Shown: positions 9,872 to 23,189 of the stretch, one piece after another | Numbering within the stretch: the stretch's first letter is position 1 | Layout: every line of letters begins with the position of its first letter | NCBI GenBank assembly: GCA_036435485.1 | Contig: CM071598.1 | Location: forward strand, 145,246,148-145,310,147 | Direction of reading: 5' to 3' | Source: Saposhnikovia divaricata | Taxonomy: Eukaryota > Streptophyta > Magnoliopsida > Apiales > Apiaceae | Length of the DNA stretch: 64,000 bases | Made by a program: the position numbers and the translations under genes | The notes under the pieces: generated by a model | Databases searched by the model: none | What the model saw: the letters and a program-made list of their open reading frames with translations, nothing else | What the model was told of the DNA's origin: nothing

Positions 9872-11928
9872 CACAACAACAGCCTAAAAGAAGGGAATCG
9901 AAACTTGCCTGATGCTCGAGAAGTGGTAGGGGCTCGTGACAATGTCAAACAATCTAGACAAAGTCAAAAGAAAACGTACGATTAATCCCCTAGATGATTC
10001 ACTTATAATTCAATGCTTAAACACGTAAGCAATACACAACGAAGGCGTTACTAGCTCGCTTTAGGCTCGTACTATGTCCATGTCAATCGACAAATACTTA
10101 AGTCGAAGATTTGTTTTAGAATTCGGATCTCATTCGCCCGTTTCACTAAGCGGTTTACAAAGTTATAATCGAGTTCTCCTTTAAGGGGTTCCTTCGCACT
10201 TAACCTTGATTCAAATATTTTTATAAAATCCAAAAATAATCTTTTTGACACGAGGTCTTCTCTCATATCTTTATTATGACCTCTAGTATTTAATTACCAA
10301 GATTCGCAACCGAATTTATCACATTAAAGGGGTTCAATTTCAGTTACGAACTTTCGTTTACGGATTCGAACTACTTTTAGTAAATCGGTCATAAATCCTA
10401 AACCGTAAGTCTGTTTGATTCGATTCTTTTTCCAAAATGATCTACGACTCAAGATCTACAAGGTCATATTAGATACTTGTCCAGTTTCGTCCATTAGACC
10501 GACTGTGATGCATGGTTTTCAATGATTAACGAAATTTCGGCATTATACCGGCTATAATACGAACGTTCCAAAAATCACAATCAACAACCCAAGCCACACC
10601 GGGCATCAATAAAACTTATACACATAATAATCATCTCACAAGTCCAGAAGCTACTGATATTAGCATCAAAATCATCATGCATCTTAAATCATATAACTAA
10701 TTACATAATCATGCTTATAATTATCACTATAATCATACCAAGCTAAATCCATCAAAAACATTCATAAATCTCAAATCAAATGCTAGGGTTTCAAGAGATC
10801 TACCTTCCTTGGAGTATGATATAACCTTAATAAGCTTGGTATGGTCCTTGTCTAGCTTAATCAAACCTTAGATCATCCAAAGAAATCATGAAAACAAGAT
10901 TAGTTCTAAGAAAACACTATTCATCGCCAATCTTGTAAAAATCATATAAAATCAAAAACTAAGAGTTTCGTTCTAAAATTTTTACCACACCTTCTACTCT
11001 TCAAGGGCTTTCTTTTGAGCTATAGAACACAAGAATCCAACCATGGGAGCTAGGGTTTTGAGCCCCATCTTTATACTGATCAGAACCTGGACAGTTTTGG
11101 TCCTCCAACTTTAAGCATGGATTTGACTAGGCTATACTACTTGGATTTCCATGAAATTTGGAACGAATCTTGACCATGGAGTGGAGAGGCTATGGTTAAA
11201 ATTTGGTGATTTTATCATGGATAGAAATGGAGATATGAATTTTTTTCTTAAGCTTGGTTCTGCTGGGCAGTTTTTGGAGAAATGAGTTTTTGCTTGCTTT
11301 TTTTTTCCTTTCTTCACCCTTTTGATCATAATATCTAGATATTATTGAATGTGTGTGGCTGGTGGCTCACCTTGGGGCTTGTGCAAAGAGTCTTGGAGAA
11401 GCTTGGTAGATATTTGTTTTGTTTCTTGTTTGATTTAAGTGATTTAAATCACTTAACTCCTAAATTGTTTTGATTTAATCCTTGATTAAATAATTTAATC
11501 CACTTGATATAATTCTCTTGATGATCATATAGGATATTTAATCTTGTCACAATCTTGATCCTTAATCCCTGATTCGTTCGCTTAATCGCTTAATCTCGTT
11601 ATAACGTTTTAGCGGTTTCTAGAACGCTTGTTTCACTGCCTCAGTGGTTTCCTACCTTCATTCTTAAATCAAATATAATAACATCCCAAAATATCAAATC
11701 CTCAAAGTTAATATCTTAATTCTTGGATTAAAATAATATATAATCCACTCTCCGGTCAAATATTATACCGAAAAAGAATTTGGAATTTCTGAATTCCGAT
11801 CGTCTCTGCATTCACTTATTTCCTCCGCGTATTACTAATATGACTTCGAAACATCCATATCACGTCCCGTACATAGGGTGGCGTGAAAAGTTTTCCAACT
11901 TACAAAATCACTATTCATCCACCAAATT

Positions 11929-12001
11929 ACTATGCACGTACAGGAAACACTATGCACGTACGGGAAGCACTATGCACGTATGGGAAACACTATGCACGTA
12001 C
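11929..12001. repeat. Four tandem copies of a 20-bp unit
   Basis: The unit CACTATGCACGTACGGGAAA is repeated with small changes. It lies in the outer part of the LTR, near the start of the minus-strand LTR, so it belongs to the upstream regulatory half. Confidence 0.85.
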
Positions 12002-12229
12002 TCATTTCCCTTCAAGGATCCATTAGCTCCTTCCTGGACGGTAGATTATTCTTATCTAGGTCCTCAACCATCGAATTACTCTATTCTGACAATATACCAA
12101 TGCATTAGGATTATTGTCCAAAGCAATATCCATTCATTACAATCATTGTTCTTTGAAACCACCATTCATTACTGCTCTTTAACCACAATAAGAAAAGTTT
12201 TAATTCTACCCAAAATTCGGGTTATTACA

Positions 12230-12242
12230 GTCTCCCCTCCTT
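12230..12242 (-). other. Polypurine tract of the Tekay-like element
   Basis: The minus strand reads AAGGAGGGGAGAC directly before the LTR start. The related element at 48707-48719 has AAGGAGGGAAGAC in the same place. Confidence 0.85.
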
Positions 12243-15200
12243 AAAAGGATTCCGTCCTCGGAATCAGTTTAGGAATAACTGGGGTTACTTCTATCCCATT
12301 GCACTTTCTATTTCTCAGGTGGATTCTTCCACTTCTTGATTTTCTTCAAATCTCTCACTAGCTTGACAACCTTATCTCTTAGCGCTTGCTCTTTTCTATT
12401 CATAATTTCCACAGGTTGTCCTTCGTAGTTCAGATTCGATTATGTATATCTATCTGCTCGTACTCTGTCATATGCCGGGCATCTATAGTATACTGATGAG
12501 GCACATACGCATAAACCATGTTATGACCATTTTACCGGTTTGGGTGAGGCTGGCTCATAGGCCACCTTCCTGACGCGTTTAAACTCTCAGATGGCCCAAT
12601 GAATCTTGGGCTAAACTTCCTTTCATTCTAATCTTGTTAATTCCTTCCACGACGATACCTTTTCTTATTACAAATCTCGAACCTCATATTCTCTATCTTG
12701 TTTGCACAGAAATACATCAACAAAAACTTGCTTGTCAGAATCCTCTATTAATTCTAGATATTTCCCAATTCCATTGTATAAATGTCAACTCTATTGTCGA
12801 CGGGGTACTCCGTATTGAAACTAGTTCGAGTATTCTAACAACCAATTCGAGTAACTCTTGATGTCTAGCAACGAGCTCATCGGCCATCACTGTTTTGGCC
12901 TCGCTATCTCATTGTTAACTACTATCACCCCCGGTGTTCCAACCTCTTCTTTAATCATCTCACAGAATGCCAATCTACCTCCTGTGTTCATTCAGTCATT
13001 CTCTATTATCTCATCTCTTCTCCTTTCTGAATGAAAGGCGAATCTCTTGGGGAATTTGTTTGCGGGGAATGTTGTCTGGTTCGAGGACTCTTAATCCTTT
13101 TATCACAAATCATAATCTTCATATACACACAAGCACACATATTTTCAGATCTGATAGGTCTGAAAGTCGATCATGTTTGATCCTTTTTGATTTCGCACCT
13201 TTCCTTCATATATACGATGTTTCGATATACTTAGGGTGAAAACTATCTCAGATAACTCACAGCCAATTCATTAAATTCAAAAAAGTTGTGGGTGCAATAG
13301 TCAACCCAAAATGACATCACTTACAATTTTATAGTGTCTATACCTAGTGCGATTCACAATCTTGGGTATATCCTCGATTTTTAACTTCCAACAGGTGATG
13401 TCCCATTTCCTAATAAGTTTGGAAAATACACAGCGTCCCTGGGCTACTCGAACAATCTTCTACAATAGTACCTATACTCAATGTTGACTCATTCAACTCT
13501 CGAGGTTCGATGCACAATCTTGTGATAACATATTTCTTTCTTACAACACACCGGTTCTTCACGGTGGCACACTGAGTCTTATCGCACTCTTATTCAACAA
13601 TCCTTGCATCTGAGTTGCTAATTCTTTTATTCCTACTGGGCTAACGGGAGATGCAGCACTAGGCTCTGAATACTCGATATTCATTATTATGTCATCCAAA
13701 TCGATATCTGGTAGCTTATTAAAACCTTGTACAACCTCCCAAAATCATTATAATTATACTTGGTGTCTCTTTCCTCGGGGTCAACCATATGGGCTAATCA
13801 AGCCACATATTTCTGGCGTCATAATCTCTTAGTCAGAACTAGACTCCAAAATCTCTGACTCCGTCTTTATCCTTAAATTATTTCCCCCATAATCAATTTG
13901 GCTATATTGGGTATCAACTAATCCATCATTATTATAATATCAATTTCTCCCTAATTCGAAAGGAATCAATTCTCTCGATCGAGTAGTACTCTGGGTAGGT
14001 TCTCTGGAAATCACTATTCCTTATCCATAAGGAACACTTCCTGAACTTGATGTAGATATTACATGAAGTAGATAAAATTGCAGAAGAGTTTCAAGCATCG
14101 CAGCTATGTCAGGTTGATGAAACTATCACTCATGCAGCTTCCATAAAAGACTGGAAACTTAACGGTTTACTTCGTCAATTTTGTATCATGGTCCTAGTTT
14201 GCCTCAAAACGGGACCTTCTAAGGTACGTAATACGCTTAAGACTCCATCACGAATCGAATCTTTACTTAAACTATTATTACATTCGATTCTTGCACAATC
14301 ATCAAAAGGAATGTAACTTCCTCCACTCCGATATGACCTTCAAGGTCTTTCCAAATTTCATTTTATTTCTTCGGTATGAACATTTGTAATTATTCCTTTA
14401 TACTTAGACTGTCGGCCACCTCATTGGCCTTTCCTGATAATAATAATTTCTGGTAATTCTTGTTCTCTGGATATATTCCAATTCAAACTTTTCTACCTCA
14501 TTCCCATCACTGTTGGGTGAAAGAATTCCCCCTTAAGCTCCGCTGATGGAGAAAAATATATTTATCAGTCTTTTTCCATAAGTCATTGCTTCCACCTACC
14601 CGTGGGAACTTTATCACGTTTATTCCCAATCCTACTTAGGATACTTCTTTTCTTAGTTCTTTCCTTATCTTAGGATAATCTCAGCCTTTATAGGTTCAAT
14701 CCATACTTCCTCAGGGTTTCATACATGCCTCATCTTGCATTATTGTTACTATGTCATACATTCCTTACCAAACTTCCATTTTGAATTTCGGAATATTACT
14801 TTTTTTTTTCCTTGTAAGGTTTCATAGGTCATCCTCATCATTCCTCCTGTATTTTCTGGGTACAGGGTATATCAAAATGTCATTGATCAATACTCTAATA
14901 ATTCTATCTATGTTCTTTCCAGAACTCTTTTTAATAATCCTTACCGGTCATTGTTGCCTTAGCAAGTCCAACTCATATCATCTGAATTCATAATGTCGTT
15001 ATTAGGGTTAATGTCATCCCTTGTGCATTCCCCAAGGTTTGTCTTAATTTATGGATATCCTATCCTTAATTCAACGGCCAAGGAATTCTTGCATCCTATA
15101 CTTGGCAATCAAATCATGTATCCTTAATAAGGGTCTCTTTTCAATCATTCTCATTTGATAATCGATCGGTGGCTTAATGCTAACCTCTTCTTTCAGATAG

Positions 15201-17875
15201 TTGTCAGCCTATTTGACCTTCCAAAAGACAACGTATGTCTATCTGCTCTCTTACAAAACTTGGTAATGGTAGCAAGGATGTTGTGAAAGATATTGATCGA
15301 GTTCAACGTGAATCTCTTAGTACTTATCGTTTTTCTCAAAGGTACTTGCCTTAGAAAAAATTTCTACAGCATACTGATCCATCTCTGACCATTTCTATAC
15401 TCTCTTCATAAACCTTCATTGTTTACTTCCCTTGGTCATAATATATTCATGGTATTTATAATATCCTAACATCATACATCTCAAGTCATTATACTTCCAT
15501 TTTTACTCGTAATCTTGGGCAATCATATACACATGAATCACTTTAGTACGGGTGACCCCATTCCAAAAAGTCTAGTAAATTCCCAATCCAAACATGGGTT
15601 GCAAAGGGTTCAGTAGAAGATTCCTACGATCTCATTAATATTTCCTTTATATCAAAAGCCCTTGTAGTCGGCGCTTACTTAGAAGCAACCCTGCTTTGTC
15701 CTTTTATTGCTGGTCTAGTCACTTGATAATCCTTTGTGACTTGGCCTCAACTGACCACACTAAAATAAAAAATATGGTTTTAGGGGTTGGCTAATTAGCA
15801 TTGCTTTTCTAGCAATTGCTGGCATAGTGCCTTCTACTTTGATACCTTTCTACCTTTCCAAAACTTTACTCCATATAGGTCTTAATCGACTTCTCGGCAC
15901 CGTCTCCGGTCGCCTTTCCTCCACTTTTATCTTTTCAACTATTCTTATCAATCCCACGTGCCATGCAAGCTTACCATTCATGGTATAACAACCTTTTCAC
16001 TTAAGTCAATCCCGGAGTTTCTCAGTCCGGCTGGTTTCTTACTTACATTTCCTGTTTTCGTCCAATCTCACTTCATCATTGTATTTCTACAATCAATCGC
16101 GATAACCGGGGTCTATCCACCAACCCATATAGCGGCTAATTTACCTAATTCACGGGGTTCGCCCCAGTTTCTACTTTCTTCCATGATGTTCTCTGATAAT
16201 CAGAAAGGCAAGGTTTGCCAAAATTCGTTGAATTTCTTTCCAGAATCAAGGAAATTTTGGTCAATCTATCCAACCACCGGTAACACTATGAAGATCAGTT
16301 TCGAAACCTAGAGAATAGTTCTATGAGCATCCAAGCAGGTAGAATCATAAGCAGTTATAATAATGGAATTATTGACACAAAGTTGGAAGTTTAACCACTA
16401 GAAAGGAACCAAATATATATATCCCATAGAAGGGAAATCAAAAGTTTCAAACTGAAACATGCCACCTCTTCCTGATACATATACATCTTAGTTGTCGATA
16501 ATATCAAATGTCAGTCTTCCTAACCACAGGTTTCAGAAGGAACACTACCGTCGGAGTTAGTCGTTTCGTAAAAATTGGCACTACAAGGGCCATCCTAGTC
16601 TGGTGTACCGTGCTGTTCGAATGCATCCGCAATTACTCTGCCGTGCTGCATAAGCACACCACCTAAACCTGTATGAGATGCATCATAGTGTATCATAAAG
16701 TCTTCCTTCTCCCGTTAGGCAACACCAACGACGGGTCGTTACCAATTTCATCTTAAAACATTCTCTATTACCTCTTAACCACTAATCGCATTACTTGATC
16801 CATTTGCAATTCAGTGTCAGAATAAACTTAAGGTAACTACTATAATCTATTCGGGGAAAAGAAAGAATTTAATATTCTTCTGAATCACATGCATCTAACG
16901 TTCCTGATTCACCATTTTACTGAGTTAAAATAAACTTATACTTAGTACCTCATAGTAGTCATATTACGAGTTTATCATAGACCCACTGGTCTTTTCCTCT
17001 GGTAGTTTCTGAGATCATCGTCTCGCTTACTACTTTATATAACTTTATCCAATCAGGCCATCACTTTCCACTATCTTTACTTTCGAAGCTGGTTCATTCA
17101 TAATATGGACATTTCGCTGAATAAAACCACCTCAACAATCTCAATTTGGTTTCATAAAATATAACCCATGAAATCCGCCTTCTCATGGCGAATTACCATT
17201 GACAATATTCACACTAATCCATTTATCCGATAATATGGCACTTGTTGCCTCTATCTCAACTGCTCCTGGGTGCTCCCTGTCCTACATCGACGTCTTTGAT
17301 AATCATGCATCATTCTAACTCCTTTCTCATTAATCTGAAAGTCTCTAAGGATCTTTATCTATCCCCATATAAGACCTCAAGTAATCCTTCCAATCTGTCT
17401 TAATTGCTGGTACTACCTCTCGTAGTCCGGCTATAAATCCAACATAAAATTTCAATTCTCTTAATAATATCTCAGTTCTTTGTGCTCACTTCTCTGAGCA
17501 CTATAATCTTAACTCTCGCTATCCTTCTGGCTACAGCCCTCATTTCTTTGGAGTAAACTTCTTATCCTCAATAGGATTCTCCTCTGCTGGAACCTCTTTC
17601 GAGTCCTCAATAGGGTACTCTATCGAATTCACAATCCGATCATCAGCATATAATAACACATCATCATGCTGCTGCTCGTACGCCTCAAGGTATGTCGCCT
17701 TACTTGTCGATACGAGAACGAGCTAAGTTACTATCATGATACTTAAGAGTTCCCATAAGGGTTTTATATGTCAGTACTACTTGAAGTAGTCCGACTATGA
17801 ACTTGGCAAGAGTTCTTATTATCTTAGTGAGTTTATTGTTTTAACGTCGCATCATCTCTGGGGTTTATAACGTAC
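12243..17875 (-). other. Degenerate interior of the Tekay-like element
   Basis: About 5.6 kb lies between the polypurine tract and the PBS, the size expected for gag-pol. Stops appear in all frames; apart from the pol C-terminal remnant I recognise no gag zinc knuckle, protease, RT or integrase motif. A short acidic open stretch of about 48 codons near 17690-17560 (beginning EAYEQQHDDVLLYADD) is close to the 5' end, but it is too short to name. Short open frames elsewhere in this stretch are not convincing. Confidence 0.6.
12320..12540 (-). pseudogene. Remnant of Ty3 pol C-terminus (end of integrase / chromodomain region)
   Basis: On the minus strand, fragments in shifting frames read RHMTEYEQIDI, then YEGQPVEIMNRKEQALRDK and VVKLVRDLK. 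These correspond to the stretch before the chromodomain in the better preserved element at 48426-48680 (VITYEPVEIRPDL, YEEQPVQILDHKVQELR, VKLVKLLWRNH). Stops and shifts are frequent. This is the only part of the interior in which I recognise coding sequence. Confidence 0.65.
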
Positions 17876-17887
17876 GCTCTGATACCA
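17876..17887 (-). other. Primer-binding site of the Tekay-like element
   Basis: The minus strand reads TGGTATCAGAGC, complementary to the initiator-Met tRNA, four bases inside the LTR end at 17892. Confidence 0.85.
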
Positions 17888-17891
17888 CTTC

Positions 17892-20083
17892 TGTAACACC
17901 CCCAGATCCGGGGTCCGGGATCCGGTCGTTACGGTTTCCAATTCTGTCCACAACACTTGAACTTTCCTTAACATAAAATAAATTACATCTCTATGACCCA
18001 ACACAACAATGTAAAACACACCCGTTATAGTCCCAGAGATGAAATCAGAGTAACAATCAAATTTTTATTAATCACATTATGAGTTCTTACAATCCAAAAG
18101 AATTTCAATATAAATACATACTCTTTGCCATCCATTTACATAAGTCATACTAGACCATATACTTGATACTGAAAGAATAAATCTATCCTACCAATAGCTT
18201 CTTCTTTAGCTCTGGTAGTCTCATCGTCCTCGCCCGCGTCGAGTGCGCCTTGTGCGAGTCATCTGGTCTAGCTGTTGTTGTGATATAATAATAAAGCAAG
18301 GGTGAGCAATAGCCCACCAACAATAATATATAACTGAACGATAATATATAACAGTTCAAAAGTATCTTTCAAACCATATGCCATGCATTTACAGAAATGA
18401 TGCCAGTATAATATGAACGATGAAGTTACAAGGTAACTTAAAGTATTTGTTTGTAGAAATATCCGCTACATCAAAAGTAAGCGAGATATTCTCATTGTCA
18501 TTAAAAAGAGGAACTTGCCTGAAAAGATTGCAATTCCAGTTATGAACACTTTTCCAGCTCTGCCAACAATAATCATGTTGCAGGAAATAAATAAGTTTGG
18601 ATGATGAATCAATGATGGAGTATTCACCGCGCCCGCTGTTCCAATCTTGATGATCAGTCGAGATCGTACAGCTCAAATTAGATTTACTACAGGTAGAAGG
18701 AAGAACTGACGGCTTTACTTGTCTACCGCCTTACTAGCTCTCCCTGGCCAACGGTTGGGCCAAAGGGGATGGACCGGCGCTACTCGGCCTCTTACACGAC
18801 TCCTAGTTCAAATAGAATTCATGATTCTGAATGTAACGTTCGTCCCCCTTTCCCCAAGTATAATACTTGTTGATAAGACTCCACAAAGTAGTCGTATCTA
18901 GTTGGAAAGGAAAATTCACCAATAACTTCCAAGCTATTGCTTGGTAACGAATATCAACTTGTTCCAACCATCTTACCCCTCGAAAGATGAGAAGGTAAAC
19001 AACGACTTAATAAGTCAATAGCACCCGAGTTGCGAGTGAAGAGAATACTTTATGACCGGGAAGTCGACAAGATAAATATCATTTTCCAAGTAAGGTTCCC
19101 TTATTATTAGGGAGATAGACTCAAAGAAGAATGATGTCTGAGAACCTTTCTTGATATAAGATTAATAATAATACGACTCCGAAATATTTTCCGTAATAAT
19201 CAAAGAAGATAAACCTTATTTGAGGTTATTCTAAGTAGGGAATAAATATTCAGAGAATATTTATTGAATTAAAAATATTTAAAGAATATTTAGGAATATG
19301 AAAGAATATCTTTAATCAGAGTATTTCTCAAAATAATCCTTGAAGAAATATCAGGAGAATATTTATTGAATAAATAAATATTTAAACGAATATTCAAAAT
19401 AATATTCATTAATTAATAAGGAATTTAAATGAATATTCAAAAAGTAATATTCATTTAATGAATAATATTCTAAAGGAATATCAAGTAATATTCATTTAGT
19501 AATCCAAGCTTTAAAGGAATATTCGAGATAATATTCGATAAATAAATCAAGCTTCAGATGAATATTAGAATAATATTCATCAAGTAATTAATATCTTAAA
19601 TGAATATTCAAAAGTAATATTCATTTAATAAAATAATATTCTAAATGGATATTCAAATAATATTCATTTAGTAGTCCAATCTTTAGGAGAATATTCGGAA
19701 TAATAATCGATAATCTATTCGACTTTGAATGAATATTGAAAAATATTATTCGTCGAATGGTTACGTTCAAATAATTATTTGAAGTAAGGATCGTTAAATA
19801 AATAATCTCGAACGAATATTCAAATAATATTCGTGGCCCAAATAATGGAAAATATTTACTTAAATATTTTCCTCCGAGGTAATCTCGATATATCAAGAAA
19901 TATTGACTCCCGGTCTATATTTTATGAATAAGATGTATACGCCCTTCTATGAGGGTCTTACAATAACCGGCTTATAATTGATACGTTAGTTATCTAATTT
20001 ATAAGCCAATAAACAATCAGGGAACAAGCATAACGATATAACTTGATAGTAGGCACGCATGCTATGGCATATGTATAACAGAA

Positions 20084-20127
<44 letters not shown>

Positions 20128-21496
20128 CACAACAACAGCCTAAAAGAAGGGAATCGAAACTTGCCTGATGCTCGAGAAGTGGTAGGGGCTCGTGACAATG
20201 TCAAACAATCTAGACAAAGTCAAAAGAAAACGTACGATTAATCCCCTAGATGATTCACTTATAATTCAATGCTTAAACACGTAAGCAATACACAACGAAG
20301 GCGTTACTAGCTCGCTTTAGGCTCGTACTATGTCCATGTCAATCGACAAATACTTAAGTCGAAGATTTGTTTTAGAATTCGGATCTCATTCGCCCGTTTC
20401 ACTAAGCGGTTTACAAAGTTATAATCGAGTTCTCCTTTAAGTGGTTCCTTCGCACTTAACCTTGATTCAAATATTTTTATAAAATCCAAAAATAATCTTT
20501 TTGACACGAGGTCTTCTCTCATATCTTTATTATGACCTCTAGTATTTAATTACCAAGATTCGCAACCGAATTTATCACATTAAAGGGGTTCAATTTCAGT
20601 TACGAACTTTCGTTTACGGATTCGAACTACTTTTAGTAAATCGGTCATAAATCCTAAACCGTAAGTCTGTTTGATTCGATTCTTTTTCCAAAATGATCTA
20701 TGACTCAAGATATACAAGGTCATATTAGATACTTGTCCAGTTTCGGCCATTAGACCTACTGCGATGCACGGTTTTCAATGATTAACGAAATTTCGGCATT
20801 ATAACGGCTATAATACGAACGTTCCAAAAACCACAATCAACAACCCAAGCCACACCGGGCATCAATACAACTTATACACATAATAATCATCTCACAAGTC
20901 CAGAAGCTACTGATCTTAGCATCAAAATCATCATTCATCTTAAATCATATAACTAATTACATAATCATGCTTATTATTATCACTATAATCATACCAAGCT
21001 AAATCCATCAAAAACATTCATAAATCTCAAATCAAATGCTAGGGTTTCAAGAGATCTACCTTCCTTGGAGTATGATATAACCTTAATAAGCTTGGTATGG
21101 TCCTTGTCTAGCTTAATCAAACCTTAGATCATCCAAAGAAATCATGAAAACAAGATTAGTTCTAAGAAAACACTATTAATCGCCAATCTTGTAAAAATCA
21201 TATAAAATCAAAAACTAAGAGTTTCGTTCTAAAATTTTTACCACACCTTCTACTCTTCAAGGGCTTTCTTTTGAGCTATAGAACACAAGAATCCAACCAT
21301 GGGAGATAGGGTTTTGAGCCCCATCTTTATACTGATCAGAACCTGGACAGTTTTGATCCTCCAACTTTAAGCATGGATTTGACTAGGCTATACTACTTGG
21401 ATTTCCATGAAATTTGGAACGAATCTTGACCATGGAGTGGAGAGGCTATGGTTAAAATTTGGTGATTTTATCATGGATAGAAATGGAGATATGAAT
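17892..21496 (-). repeat. 5' LTR of the Tekay-like element, truncated at 21496
   Basis: It matches 8067-11241. It retains two segments (18733-18938 and about 19051-19291) that the 3' LTR lacks, and carries the same palindrome array (19245-19850) and AT run (20087-20122). Homology ends abruptly after GATATGAATT at 21496; the partner LTR continues for almost 1 kb more. Confidence 0.85.
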
Positions 21497-21527
21497 TGTT
21501 TCGTACTCATAATGTAAATAATAAGAG

Positions 21528-21618
21528 GACAACACCACCAGTTAAGGGTTCACGTGGGCCTGACCACACTACCTGTTGAGGGTTCACGTGGGCCTAACCA
21601 CACTGCCTGCCGAGGGCT
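21528..21618. repeat. Three copies of a ~39-bp unit containing the palindrome CACGTG or a variant
   Basis: The unit core is GGGTTCACGTGGGCCT followed by AACCACACT-type sequence. Two copies keep CACGTG and the third reads TACGTG. Confidence 0.75.
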
Positions 21619-21737
21619 TACGTGGGCTTTAAGTTGATGGGAGTTTCGCTAGCCTAGTGTCCCTAGGATTGACGCGAACCCATGACATGCATAATCCATA
21701 CATGTTAAGCCTGCTAATGCATAATCCATACATGAGG

Positions 21738-21860
21738 AATCCAATCCAAATCCAATCCAAATCCAACCCAAATCTAAATCCAAATCCAATCCAAATTCAA
21801 ATCCAATCCAGATCCAAATCCAATCCAATCCAGATCCAATCCTATCCAGATCAAATCAAT
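21738..21860. repeat. Degenerate ATCCAA(ATCCAA)n minisatellite
   Basis: Runs of AATCCAATCC/AAATCC units, 5-6 bp in period, continue for about 120 bp. Confidence 0.85.
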
Positions 21861-22283
21861 ACTCCTAGAGGAAGCCCGTACCTAAGAGGTTCCTACCTAA
21901 AAGGTTCCTACCTAACAGGTCCATACACGTACTTCCCCCTAGAGTTTTTTGGCATAACCTATCTTATAGTAAAGAACTAGGTTCACGTATACAATAACAC
22001 ATGAACACACAAAGAAGGCATGCGAACATAAGACATGAAGCACATAAGTACACGTAGCACACAAAGTACATAAGTACACATAGACATTCAAAGCAGTTAA
22101 GAAAATAAAGGTAAAGATAAAGTGACCATAGTTTCATTAAACCAAGTCATAAAAATTATTTCACAGATAAGCGCTCATGCCTTACCCCCGGGCTTCCACT
22201 GATATAAGCTAGAACCTCTTGCCGACCGAACCCCTAATCCTAGACCGATCTACGGGATTAGACCTAGAATGCATGAAGAATTC

Positions 22284-22418
22284 CAATTAACGAGGTTCCA
22301 TCCTGGGAGTTTCCCTCGACCAGGTTTCATCCTCGGAGATTCCCTCAACGAGGTTCCATCCTAAGAGATTCCCTCGACCAGGTTCCATCTTCGGAGATTA
22401 CCTCAACGAGGTTCCATG
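22284..22418. repeat. About 30-bp tandem repeat with alternating units
   Basis: Units begin alternately ACGAGGTTCCATCC and ACCAGGTTCCATCT, each followed by GGAGATTCCCTC-like sequence. Five units are seen, giving a higher-order period near 60 bp. Confidence 0.8.
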
Positions 22419-22630
22419 TGATTTCCTCACAATGCTAATTTCCTTAGCATTCCAATATCATTGAGTTGGATTTCACTCACCCAGTTTCCCTGGGGTCGTG
22501 GCGAAGCTGTTTGCCAATCCCATGTGATTTCCTCACACCGCTAAAATCCTTAGCGTTCCAATTTCCAAAAGTTGGACTTCACTCACCCAGTTTCCCTTGG
22601 GTCGTGGTGAAGACGTTTGCCAATTTGTAC
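22418..22630. repeat. Two copies of a ~105-bp unit
   Basis: Both units run from GTGATTTCCTCAC through CACTCACCCAGTTTCCC to GTTTGCCAAT, with scattered differences. Confidence 0.8.
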
Positions 22631-22799
22631 GTAGCTTCCACAACTGTACATAAATCCCATAACGGGGTTGGTTGTCCACCAACATGATTACATTGAAGTT
22701 TATCAGCGTTACGCCTTCTCAGGGTTCAAACGAGTGAACCTCCAATATAGGGGAACCTTATGGCCCTAGTTTCCCGAGGACCAGCCTGCCTTGTGGTTC

Positions 22800-23185
22800 T
22801 AATCCATTCACATGTAATCCACATGTGATACATGTACAATCCATACATGTCCCTGCCTTAATTTATGTATAATCCATACATGTTCCTGCCTTGATTTATG
22901 TATAATCCATACATGTTCCTGCCTTGATTCATGTATAATCCATACATGTTCTATATAGTCCGTGTAATCAATTAGCACATAATCCATGTGCTTCCAATCC
23001 TGCCTTGCGCACGTAATCCACATGCGATTCATGTATAATCCATACATGTTCCATTCCTTTAGCATATAATCCATATGCTATAAATCCAGCTCATGCATAA
23101 TCCATACATGAGAAATCCTCTCCATGCATAATCCATACATGGTAAATCCAGCTCATGCATAATCCATACATGAAAAATCCTCTTT
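22800..23185. repeat. Array of ATAATCCATACATG-containing units
   Basis: Roughly a dozen occurrences of the palindrome-bearing word CATGNATAATCCATACATG or close variants are present, some in ~44-bp tandem units (TTCCTGCCTTGATTTATG between them). Two further copies lie at 21686-21736. Spacing and decay are unlike a CRISPR array. Confidence 0.8.
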
Positions 23186-23189
23186 AAAC

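Larger units (their letters stand above)
8067..12229 (-). repeat. 3' LTR (4163 bp) of the Tekay-like element
   Basis: It begins on the minus strand at 12229 (TGTAATAACCCG) next to the polypurine tract and ends at 8067 (TGTTACA). Positions 8067-11241 match 17892-21496 closely, except for two segments of about 206 and 241 bp present only in the other copy and a shorter AT run in that copy. The apparent open frames within it (for example 11780-12244 on the plus strand) are in LTR DNA and have no family signature. Confidence 0.85.
8067..21496 (-). mobile_element. Tekay/Del-like Ty3 LTR retrotransposon, ancient, 5' LTR truncated
   Basis: Two direct repeats of the same sequence (8067-12229 and 17892-21496) flank an interior. 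The PBS TGGTATCAGAGC lies at 17887-17876 on the minus strand beside the repeat end TGTTACA, and a polypurine tract lies at 12242-12230 on the minus strand just before the LTR start TGTAATAACCCG. Orientation is therefore minus. LTRs of over 4 kb and the pol C-terminal remnant with chromovirus-type wording support the Tekay/Del lineage. The 5' LTR loses its outer 1 kb at 21496, where unrelated Tat-like sequence begins. The interior is riddled with stops, so the element is long dead. Confidence 0.8.

Noticed and set aside
11780..12244. Plus-strand open frame of 154 codons
   Set aside because: It lies inside the Tekay-like 3' LTR and over its polypurine tract, antisense to the element, with no family signature and a tandem repeat within it.
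12232..17875. A hidden host gene cluster in the long interval without large open frames
   Set aside because: PBS, polypurine tract and a pol C-terminal remnant show it is the interior of a decayed retrotransposon, and no other coding signature was found.
18719..18901. An inserted gene in the 5' LTR of the Tekay-like element
   Set aside because: The segment is best explained as ancestral LTR sequence deleted from the partner; the short frame has no recognisable content.
22800..23185. Regularly spaced short repeats suggesting a CRISPR array
   Set aside because: The units are decayed, spacers are themselves similar, there are no cas genes, and the surrounding DNA is a plant retrotransposon.
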